DNA of 10,426 nucleotides, taken from NCBI GenBank assembly GCA_051984675.1, contig JBPYFK010000103.1, positions 1 to 10,426 of the forward strand, in the 5' to 3' direction. This document shows positions 1-6,030 of this stretch, piece by piece. Source of the DNA: JBPYFK01 sp051984675 (GTDB lineage: Bacteria > Actinomycetota > Actinomycetes > Mycobacteriales > Pseudonocardiaceae). The notes beneath the pieces were generated by a model. It was given only the letters and a program-made list of their open reading frames with translations. It had not been told where the DNA came from and made no database searches. The position numbers were made by a program, and so were the translations under genes. How positions within the stretch are numbered: position 1 is the stretch's first letter; the number at the start of each line of letters is the position of its first letter.

Positions 1-340
1 CACGCAGTGCGCTGCGTCCGTTGATCGAGGCTCGATAGGTGATCAGGGAGGTGCCGAACGCGGCACCGTCGAATGCGCCGGGGATGAACCACGCTGTGAC
101 GGGGGTGAATCCGTTCATCTTGTGCAGTCCGTAATCCTGCAGCCCGACGAAGGACGCTGCCCAGCCCATGATCGCCGCTAGCGCCACGAATATCAACGCG
201 GCGCGGGAGAGCCACCGGCTTTCGTGATCGACACTGTGCGCGTGCTCGGGCACCGCTTCCGCCCTTCGAGAGGTTGTGGCCCGCGGTGCGGCACTCGCTG
301 CTCGCCTGAGACCACGGAGTTCCGCGCGGAGCGGGCGCAT
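1..340 (-). CDS. DUF2637-type membrane protein (partial, C-terminus outside window)
   Basis: An open frame of 113 codons enters from the window edge, so only the N-terminal part is present. After a basic, flexible N-terminus (residues 1-40) come two hydrophobic segments, about residues 44-64 (including FVALAAIMGWAASFVGL) and 80-102 (VTAWFIPGAFDGAAFG). An aromatic/charged turn (DYGLHKMNGF) lies between them. This layout, and especially the AWxxPxxxDGxxF-like second segment, fits DUF2637, a family often found in actinobacterial plasmids and integrative conjugative elements and sometimes called SpdB-like because of its link to plasmid spread. Function is not established for the family as a whole. 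The ATG at 340 is the farthest possible start, since an in-frame TGA lies just upstream. A GTG at 253 has a better purine-rich site (GGGCGGA) and may be the true start. The family call rests on residue pattern only. Confidence 0.72.
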   Translation of the reverse strand, partial: MRPLRAELRGLRRAASAAPRATTSRRAEAVPEHAHSVDHESRWLSRAALIFVALAAIMGWAASFVGLQDYGLHKMNGFTPVTAWFIPGAFDGAAFGTSLITYRASINGRSALR

Positions 341-458
341 CGTAACAATGGATCATGTGATCGCTGAGTGAGGCAGATGCCCTGATCAACTATGGCAAAA
401 GCCGTAGTTGTGTGGTAGATGAGCACTCCCGGTAGAAACCACTGGGGGAGTCGCCACG

Positions 459-572
459 ATGTCCACAACGGACGTTGGCCGGGCATCTCAAACCTCGCCA
501 CGAGAACGGGAGACCCGGAGCTGTGTTTTGTGTCAAAGGCCGGCTCGTTCTACACATAGTCGCAGGAGATAA
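459..572 (+). CDS. Possible 37-residue CxxC small protein
   Basis: ATG at 459 is preceded by GGGGGAG with an 8-base gap, the best ribosome binding site in the left 900 bases. The peptide is polar and basic and has one CVLC (CxxC) motif at residues 22-25, as in half of a zinc-binding knuckle, followed by an Arg-rich end. No family is recognised. The short length and unremarkable codon use mean it could be chance or the start of a gene broken by a frameshift; the overlapping frame continues open past 572. Low confidence. Confidence 0.22.
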   Translation: MSTTDVGRASQTSPRERETRSCVLCQRPARSTHSRRR

Positions 573-649
573 CCCGCACCTGATCGACATGCTGTTGAAC
601 TGCACGTCCTCATCCACCAACACAAGATCAAAAGCCTGGTGGATCAAGG

Positions 650-904
650 TCACTGACTGCTGGAGTACTGGAGGTCTCTTGGCGGCAGGATTTCTATGCT
701 GGTGACGTCCTCATTTTGGTAGCGAGCGCCTGTTTGTTCCTCCCGCCACACTTCCATTTGCCGAAGGCACTGGCGCAGCTCCTCGGCGCGCATCGCCCAG
801 TCACGGCGACGTTCCCGGCTGCGCGCCGGGTCAGTCATCATGCTGCGGGCCATGCTGAACCTTTTGTAGAGATACGTCAGGGTCTGATCGTCGTGGCTGC
901 TCAT
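650..904 (-). CDS. Hypothetical charged helical protein, 84 aa
   Basis: Unknown function. The frame is open further upstream (to 991), but the ATG at 904 is preceded by GCAGGA about 8 bases away and gives the more protein-like N-terminus. Residues 10-58 are rich in Arg, Glu, Met and Leu and should form one long amphipathic helix or short coiled coil (centred on RAEELRQCLRQMEVWREEQ). The last 25 residues are polar with an ILPPRD segment. There is no signal peptide or membrane segment. It is divergent from the DivIVA-type gene starting at 1235, so the 330-base gap could carry both promoters. It is not part of the duplicated module: its reading frame ends before the duplication boundary at about 956, and the second copy of the module lacks it. 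Confidence 0.5.
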   Translation of the reverse strand: MSSHDDQTLTYLYKRFSMARSMMTDPARSRERRRDWAMRAEELRQCLRQMEVWREEQTGARYQNEDVTSIEILPPRDLQYSSSQ

Positions 905-963
905 GGGTGAATCCTGCGGCTGGGGGACAAGGTCTCCGTGTGGCGCGCCAATGCACCGAAATC

Positions 964-1015
964 CGTGGTGTTCCACGCGGTTCGACCACACAGGCCACCA
1001 CGGACTCGGTCCGTG
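964..1015 (+). promoter_or_regulatory. Leader hairpins upstream of DivIVA copy 1
   Basis: Two short stem-loops are visible. The first is CGTGG (964-968) with CCACG (973-977) around a 4-base loop. The second is CACGGAC (999-1005) with GTCCGTG (1009-1015) around TCG. In copy 2 the second reads CATGGAC/GTCCATG, so both arms changed together and pairing is kept. The first becomes CGTGG/CCATG, which still pairs as RNA through one G-U. Function is unknown: leader RNA structure or a dyad bound by a regulator are both possible. Confidence 0.5.
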
Positions 1016-1107
1016 TATCGCACTGGACGATCAACCGCGTTACGCGTCTCTTTCCGTGCATCATTCATCACCCGCTGTTGTGAAACTCTCGGGGCAGCTG
1101 CAGCCTC

Positions 1108-1145
1108 TTGATCTGATGCCGCGGATTGGGCAAGGTAGCTGCCCA
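1108..1145 (+). promoter_or_regulatory. Predicted promoter with overlapping palindrome, DivIVA copy 1
   Basis: TTGATC (1108-1113) and CAAGGT (1131-1136) are 17 bases apart, a plausible actinobacterial sigma-70-type promoter, and both hexamers and their spacing are identical in copy 2. The -10 lies inside an inverted repeat, TGGGCA (1127-1132) and TGCCCA (1140-1145), which could be an operator. In copy 2 the same repeat is longer (8-bp arms). The promoter is inferred from pattern only. Confidence 0.35.
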
Positions 1146-1234
1146 GCCATCGAAGAACGGGCGGTCGGGGGCCCGGCGGACACGCGAGCACACGGGACGT
1201 GTTCGTGGACCGCGTTAGCACCCGGGAGGCATCG

Positions 1235-2296
1235 GTGACGCTCACGCCCGACGACGTGCACGCAGTGACGTTTCCCACCACGTCACGCGGCAAATCTGGC
1301 TACGACGAACGCGAGGTTGACGATTTTCTGGACCGCGTGGAGGCAGCCCTTCGCGGTGAAGGCACGCTCACGGCAGAGGAAGCGTCGACCACTAGATTCA
1401 AGCGGGCGGACAAACGGGGCCGCGGCTACGAAGCACAGGCGGTGGAGGCGTTCCAGGAACGCATCCTGATTACCCTGAAGGAACGCGAAGCAGCAAGACG
1501 TTCGGGTCGACAGCACACGGTCCAGCGGTTGGCTCGCCACGTGGTTCACCACGTCGTCCAACAGCAGGGGGATTCGGCTATATCCCAGCCACAAACTGAG
1601 GGCGTCACAGGAGTACCGCACCGCCCGGCGCTGCAAAGCCCGCTGGCTGGTCAGGCAGCGTACGACGCGAACCAGGTGGATGCGTTCCTGGCTCGCGTGG
1701 AAGCGACACTGCGTGGCGTGGACACCCTCACGTCAGGTGAGGTACTGACCACGCGATTCCCTCCGCAACCACCGGGTGGTCGTGGTTACCACGAGGCCAG
1801 TGTTGATGCACTGCTGGTCCAGATAGCGGCCAGCCTGAAGCAACTGTCCGGACGCAGCATGGCAAAACCGGCTATGTGGCCAGGGATGTCCCCAACTCGC
1901 CAGCCGCCGCCACAGCAACCACCACCCGCCATCCCGACAGTGACCCTCACTGCGCGGGAAGTGCGTGACGTCGCATTCGCCAGCGCTCCATTGGGTGAGC
2001 CGGGTTATGAACCGGACGAGGTGGACGACTTTGTTGACCGCGTCGAAGCAACCCTACGTGGCCGCGATTGGCTGGCACCCGCGGACGTCCGTGAAATTCG
2101 GTTCACCGTACTGCCGGCTGGCACAGCTGGCTACGACACGCAAGAGGTCGATGCCTTCCTTAACCTGGTCAAGGATCAGTTAGTGGCAGCGCACTCCACA
2201 GTGGACCCGACGGTGTCGCCGGACGCCGACACGTGGCCGCAGATCCCGTCACTGGGCTCGCCCGCCTCATTCTTACCGAAATCGGCCGTCTGCTGA
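1235..2296 (+). CDS. Six-repeat DivIVA-domain protein, copy 1 (353 aa)
   Basis: The protein is made of six versions of the short DivIVA N-terminal motif (an LTxxDVrxvrF strand, then GYdxxeVDaFLdrVeatL), at about residues 1-42, 44-85, 132-162, 164-205, 236-277 and 279-317. They form three tandem pairs joined by Gln/His- and Pro/Gln-rich linkers. In DivIVA/Wag31 this motif sits once at the N-terminus, binds curved membrane and is followed by a long coiled coil; here the long coil is absent. Motifs 1, 5 and 6 are closest to consensus and motif 3 has lost its first strand. A role as a multivalent scaffold at poles or septa is inference. GTG at 1235 is chosen because GGGAGG lies 7 bases upstream and the first motif starts right there; the frame is open to 1199. 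There is no signal peptide or membrane segment. The paralogue at 6031 has the same design. Confidence 0.85.
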   Translation: MTLTPDDVHAVTFPTTSRGKSGYDEREVDDFLDRVEAALRGEGTLTAEEASTTRFKRADKRGRGYEAQAVEAFQERILITLKEREAARRSGRQHTVQRLARHVVHHVVQQQGDSAISQPQTEGVTGVPHRPALQSPLAGQAAYDANQVDAFLARVEATLRGVDTLTSGEVLTTRFPPQPPGGRGYHEASVDALLVQIAASLKQLSGRSMAKPAMWPGMSPTRQPPPQQPPPAIPTVTLTAREVRDVAFASAPLGEPGYEPDEVDDFVDRVEATLRGRDWLAPADVREIRFTVLPAGTAGYDTQEVDAFLNLVKDQLVAAHSTVDPTVSPDADTWPQIPSLGSPASFLPKSAVC

Positions 2297-3742
2297 CACA
2301 CCTGATCATTCACCCGATCGAGGAGGAAACGCTCGCCGTAACGGCCTAGGTGTCTAGTTGAGGACGGCACCAAGGAGCGACAAACGCAATCGCGTTCGCG
2401 TGATTTCGACGGTGATACGGGCCGTGGCCAGCCTTGGTGTTGCGGGTTGGTTTGTGTCCCGGCGCGGCCTTGCCCTTGTGCCCCTCGTAAGGGCGGGGTC
2501 GCGATACACCCTCGTGGTTCACTCGATCGATTTCATCGCTTGACTGGGCGACGAGCAACCGGTATGCCTCGCTGAATCGTCAGGTTACCCCTGATCGGTT
2601 TTGACGAAGGCCACTGCTCTTCGATTTGGGCTAGTGGTGAAATGCGCTGACCAGCGAGGATGAGTGGGTCGGCGTGGAGGGGTTCCCGCGCTATTTGTGA
2701 TCATTTCCAGCCGTTCGTGGGTGCTGGCAGGCCAGGGCGGCGGTCCGTTATGGCACGTGGAACGTGGTCCAGGGGTGTTTCGAGGCTCGCTCCAGACAGG
2801 ATTCACACGATTGAGTAACTGGCTGCGTTGAGGTGGCCTCGATTGCTGAAGCGGTTAACGGAATTTCGCCGTTAGCCTGATTTCCCGTAGCCGGGCGTAG
2901 ATCGGTCTGCCGTCGAGTCCGGTGGACTGTGTCAGCAATCGTGCTCACTCATCCCTTCAAACGACGCTTGGCCGGGATGACAGGCTCTGTTATGGCCCCT
3001 AGGCGCCCCTGTCGCACCAATGCTGGGCTGACCGCGTCGAGCAACCCCGTGGGGGTCGGAAAAGTGGAAGCCCAGTGCCGCAGGATTGCTGTGCAGGGGG
3101 AGAGTTCGGCACCGCTGCAATCCTTGGATTCCGGTTCGTCCATTGTGGCCTGACGAGGTTGCGAACTCCGGTGACATTGACGGCACTGCGGCTTCCTGGG
3201 GATACATCGTCCACGCCGCCGACATGCGTTTCTTTTCGCTGGCCACTCCAGGACATGACGGTGTCGGTGAGGAGAAGCGTCTGTCTGTGGATGTGCTTGG
3301 CACGCTGGTGGCGGTCCAGAACAGACTCTGGCGTGGCTTGGACCGACAGGGTGTCGATCGCCATGACCGGCGACACTGCACGCATGCGTGCGGCCGCGGA
3401 CACTCATCCCTTGCGCGCGCCAGGCGGGCACCTGACGCTGCTCCCCCTGCAGGGCGGGACAAACCCGCTGTGCAGGTGATGCAGGTACCGTTCGGCCGGC
3501 GTGGTGGTCGTCATCCCACACGCCAGCGTGTCCAGGCGGTCCTCGGCTGTGACGCCGAAGCCGCAGCGTGGCAGTGCGTAAACGCCACGTGAGACCAGGC
3601 AGTTGTACTGGACCTTTCGGTTCTCGTTACATCCTAGACATCACATTACGGACACCGATTGAGTTGCGAAACCATCACTCTTGAGCTCAGCGGGAAGCTG
3701 ACCATCGCTCAAACGGGTGATTCCGCCCTACCCTCCGTCGCC
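2297..3742. other. Gene-poor stretch, probably decayed
   Basis: I see no gene I can defend in these 1.45 kb. Many overlapping frames are open on both strands, as expected of GC-rich DNA, but none has a ribosome site, clear codon bias and a recognisable domain together. The most coding-like frame is on the minus strand at about 2999-3403, where the third codon position is moderately GC-rich over 3150-3370; a plus frame over 3150-3350 is nearly as good, so neither is called. A 9-bp stem with one G-U pair lies at 2853-2877. At 2270-2347 a different plus frame from that of the DivIVA gene reads as a plausible protein tail. This could be the remains of mobile elements, but no family can be named. 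Confidence 0.5.
2853..2877. other. Isolated hairpin
   Basis: GGTTAACGG (2853-2861) pairs with CCGTTAGCC (2869-2877) over a 7-base loop, with one T/G wobble. No T-run follows on either strand, so an intrinsic terminator is not supported. It stands in the gene-poor stretch. Confidence 0.3.
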
Positions 3743-4408
3743 GTGACGACTTACTACGACCGCCTCCGCGATGCGAGCCGCAGCCACGACGATCTCGACC
3801 ACGGTGGCGAGCACCGTAAGCGTGACGACTACCCCGGTTCCTCCCACGAGTTTCAGGCCGAAACGGACCGTAAAGGAAGGCTGCCGGCCCACGGTGGTGC
3901 CGACTTCGGCCTGCTCATCTTGCGACTCGGCCTGGGGGGTCTGTTCCTCCTGCACGGTGCGCAGAAACTCTTCGGACTGCCGGGTGGCCTCGGACACCAA
4001 GGCTTCGCGCAGATGTTGCAGCAGATGGGGTTCCAGCAGAGTTCCGTGCTCGCGCAGGTTGCCGGCGGAACTGAGTTCGGCGCGGGTGTCTTGCTGGTGC
4101 TCGGACTGTTCACGCCGCTGGGCGCTGCGGGCGTGCTCGGCGAGATGGTCATCGTCGTCTTGCTGAAGTCCGGCCACGGACTGTTCGCCAGTCAGGGCGG
4201 GTTTGAACTGGAAGGAGTGCTCGTTGTGGCAGCGCTGGGGCTGATGTTCACCGGTCCCGGCCGGATCGCATTGGACAACAACCGCGCGTGGTACCGACAT
4301 CCACTCATTACAGGCGTCATCTGCCTCATGATCGCGCTCGGTGCCGCCGCTGCCGTGCTCCTGGGATTCAACCCCGAATGGATTCATACCCTGCACGGGG
4401 TGAACTAG
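3743..4408 (+). CDS. DoxX family membrane protein
   Basis: A small integral membrane protein of the DoxX family. Members occur in redox-related and thiosulfate-oxidation contexts, but for most actinobacterial members the reaction is unknown. From the GTG at 3743 it has 221 residues. A polar tail rich in Asp, His and Glu (1-52) precedes hydrophobic segments at about 55-72, 103-122, 124-141, 158-171 and 188-208. The family hallmark LRLGLGGLFLLHGAQKLFG spans residues 60-78, followed by a Gly-rich loop and GGTEFGAGVLLVLGLFTPLGA (two further segments). The frame is open back to a TTG at 3659, adding 28 residues; GTG is preferred because VTTYYDRLRD resembles the usual start of actinobacterial DoxX proteins, though neither start has a strong ribosome site. 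A perfect 10-bp palindrome GACCCGGGTC follows the stop at 4408-4417. It is followed by an unknown gene 137 bases downstream, so co-transcription is uncertain. Confidence 0.88.
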   Translation: MTTYYDRLRDASRSHDDLDHGGEHRKRDDYPGSSHEFQAETDRKGRLPAHGGADFGLLILRLGLGGLFLLHGAQKLFGLPGGLGHQGFAQMLQQMGFQQSSVLAQVAGGTEFGAGVLLVLGLFTPLGAAGVLGEMVIVVLLKSGHGLFASQGGFELEGVLVVAALGLMFTGPGRIALDNNRAWYRHPLITGVICLMIALGAAAAVLLGFNPEWIHTLHGVN

Positions 4409-4545
4409 ACCCGGGTCAGTGCCCAGGCCCCAACGTCTGCGGCCGTCCGTGCACCTGCGTCGGCGGCTCCCCAGCTGGATAACCCCCACACGATCATCAC
4501 CAAACCACGACGAACCTCCGCCCGAAGAAAGGAACCGATCCCGCC

Positions 4546-4962
4546 ATGATCACGCTGTTGAACTGGGCCGCCCGCATCTACACCCTCATCAAGATCGCCA
4601 AGTTCGTGGGCGAATCCCAACACCGCACCCGCCAGCAGACCCTGGAAGCAGCCATCGACAAGGTCAACAACACCAAGGCAGTCCTCGTGTCGCTGTACGA
4701 CTCCGCAGGAGGACCTCCCAACGCGGCACGGCAGGACACCCTGAACAAGGACGGCCAGCAGACCCCCCTCGTCCGCTCCGTCAACACTGCACTCCTCGGC
4801 AGCGCGGGTACGGACGCCATGCGCATCGGCTCCTGGCACCTCCACGAGAGCGAGAACGGTGACCTGATTGGCACGAGCGATGACGGGCGGTCAGTCAACC
4901 TGACTGAGCAGGCGCTGCGCCCGATGCCGTCCACCGTCCCGGACGCCACCAAGGACAAGTAA
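4546..4962 (+). CDS. Hypothetical protein, 138 aa
   Basis: No family is recognised. AAAGGA at 4528-4533 lies 12 bases before the ATG, a long but usable gap, and the third codon positions are strongly GC-rich, so the gene looks real. Residues 1-21 (MITLLNWAARIYTLIKIAKF and following) form an amphipathic or weakly hydrophobic helix that could touch membrane rather than span it. Residues 28-55 look helical (TRQQTLEAAIDKVNNTKAVL), and the rest is polar, with a possible small beta segment at 91-115 (DAMRIGSWHLHES..GDLIGTSDDG). The end is Pro-, Asp- and Lys-rich. There are no cysteines and no catalytic motif. It lies between doxX and a truncated IS256 element. Confidence 0.7.
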   Translation: MITLLNWAARIYTLIKIAKFVGESQHRTRQQTLEAAIDKVNNTKAVLVSLYDSAGGPPNAARQDTLNKDGQQTPLVRSVNTALLGSAGTDAMRIGSWHLHESENGDLIGTSDDGRSVNLTEQALRPMPSTVPDATKDK

Positions 4963-4989
4963 AGGAAAGACGGGCAGAAGGACGACAGC

Positions 4990-5079
4990 GTGCACGACAA
5001 ACCCGAAGAACAGCGACCACCCGGCACCTACGCCGGCGGATCATGGTCAATCCTCGGCACTTCGACCGCATGTTCCTGA
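4990..5079 (+). CDS. Possible short ORF, 29 aa, downstream of the 138-aa gene
   Basis: GTG at 4990 has GAAGGA about 8 bases upstream and lies 27 bases after the preceding stop, as in an operon. The peptide is polar (VHDKPEEQRPPGTYAGGSWS) and ends just before the IS256 remnant begins. It may be the start of a gene that the insertion cut off, or chance. No family is recognised. Confidence 0.25.
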   Translation: MHDKPEEQRPPGTYAGGSWSILGTSTACS

Positions 5080-5163
5080 CCAGATCGGGCCTGTCAGCGA
5101 TCTTGTGGGCGGGGTGGTGATCCGACAAGCTGAGGCACCCATGCCTCGGTGGAAAGGATCATC

Positions 5164-5750
5164 GTGTCGGAGAAGTCGACGTCGGCGGCCTCGGGGTCGT
5201 CGGTCCCGGAGGCCGGGGACGCCCGGGCTGCGTAGGACCTCGCGCAGGAATTGCTGGCCAAGGCCCGTAAGGAAGGCGTGTCGTTGGCCGGTGCGGGTGG
5301 TGTGTTATCACAGATCACGAAAACCGTCCTGGAGTCGGCGCTGAACGCGGAATTGGACGACTACCTCGGGTACGAAAAAGGTGATCCGGCCGGCCGGGGA
5401 GCCGGGAATCACCGCAACGGCCGGTCACAAAAGACGGTGCACACCGATGTGGGGTCGGTGCGGATCGAGGTGCCCCGTGACCGCAGAAGTGAATCTGAGC
5501 CACGCATCGTCCCGAAACACGCTCGCCGTATCGAAGGATTCGACGAGTTCATTATCTCGCTGTACGCCAAAGGCTTGACGACTGGCGAGATCCAGAAGCA
5601 CCTGTCGGAAATCTACGATGTGGAAGTCTCTCGCGAGTTGATCTCGTCGATCACCGATAAAGTGATCGACGAGATGACCGAATGGCAATCCCCGCCACTG
5701 GAGCGTGGGCGGTGTCTACCCGGTGGTGCTGATCGACGCGATTCACGTCA
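5164..5750 (+). pseudogene. IS256-family transposase, truncated and mutated
   Basis: This is the N-terminal half of a mutator/IS256-type DDE transposase. Family landmarks appear in order: LAQELLAKARKEGVSL, KTVLESALNAELDDYLGY, GNHRNGRSQKTV, the PRDR block, EPRIVPKHARRI, FDEFIISLYAKGLTTGEIQKHL, and SRELISSITDKVIDEMTEWQ, then in another frame VYPVVLIDAIHV, where the first catalytic Asp lies. Three lesions are visible. An in-frame TAG at 5233-5235 lies 23 codons after the GTG start. A frameshift falls at about 5705-5715, between PPLERG and VYPVV. The match then stops at about 5750, where DivIVA module copy 2 begins. Family transposases are about 400 residues, so half is missing, including the rest of the catalytic core. 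No convincing left terminal repeat was found in 5080-5163. It cannot encode an active transposase. Confidence 0.88.
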
Positions 5751-5758
5751 CGGAAATC

Positions 5759-5810
5759 CGTGGTGTTCCATGCGGTTCGACCACACAGGCCACCATGGAC
5801 TCGGTCCATG
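5759..5810 (+). promoter_or_regulatory. Leader hairpins upstream of DivIVA copy 2
   Basis: CGTGG (5759-5763) pairs with CCATG (5768-5772) using one G-U. CATGGAC (5794-5800) pairs perfectly with GTCCATG (5804-5810) around TCG. Compared with copy 1, the second stem has one change in each arm at paired positions, which keeps the dyad. Confidence 0.5.
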
Positions 5811-5902
5811 TATCACACTGGACGATCAACCGTGTTACGCGTCTCGTACCGTACATCAGTCGTCACGCACTGTTGTGAAATTTCCCGGGGGCTTGCAGCC
5901 TC

Positions 5903-5941
5903 TTGATCTGACGCTTGGGATTGGGCAAGGTAGCTTGCCCA
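5903..5941 (+). promoter_or_regulatory. Predicted promoter with overlapping palindrome, DivIVA copy 2
   Basis: TTGATC (5903-5908) and CAAGGT (5926-5931) are 17 bases apart, as in copy 1. The -10 falls in an inverted repeat with 8-bp arms, TGGGCAAG (5922-5929) and CTTGCCCA (5934-5941), around GTAG. This is a candidate operator, or a hairpin if transcription starts further upstream. Confidence 0.35.
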
Positions 5942-6030
5942 GCGATCGAAGAACGGGCGGTCGGGGGCACGGCGGACATGCGAGCACACGCGACGTGCTC
6001 GCGGACCGCGCCAGCTCCCGGGAGGCATCG

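Larger units (their letters stand above)
956..2296 (+). repeat. Duplicated DivIVA-repeat module, copy 1
   Basis: This stretch of about 1.34 kb is repeated at 5751-7099 in the same orientation. Similarity covers a 275-base leader, the ribosome site and GTG start, the whole coding region, and ends about 10 bases past a short motif near the 3' end. By eye most positions match, and length differences inside the coding region are whole codons. The leader differences show no third-position bias. Both ends carry a variant of C[CG]GAAATC[CG]G (956-965 and 2276-2285 here). Confidence 0.9.

Noticed and set aside
903..1238. 111-codon plus ORF in the DivIVA leader
   Set aside because: The corresponding frame in copy 2 is shifted by a one-base difference, and changes between copies show no codon-position bias, so it is not coding.
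2999..3462. Minus-strand ORFs of 134-190 codons and plus ORFs of 134-168 codons
   Set aside because: Overlapping open frames on both strands with no ribosome site, no domain and mixed codon use; no single frame is convincing.
3728..4489. 253-codon minus-strand ORF opposite doxX
   Set aside because: DoxX has clear family motifs and membrane segments in the plus frame; the minus frame is low-complexity Glu/Gln/Arg typical of antisense in GC-rich genes.
4405..5128. Minus-strand ORFs opposite the 138-residue gene
   Set aside because: Shadows of a plus-strand gene with better codon bias and a ribosome site.
5080..5163. Left terminal inverted repeat of the IS256 element
   Set aside because: No matching right end is present, and no repeat could be confirmed by comparison.
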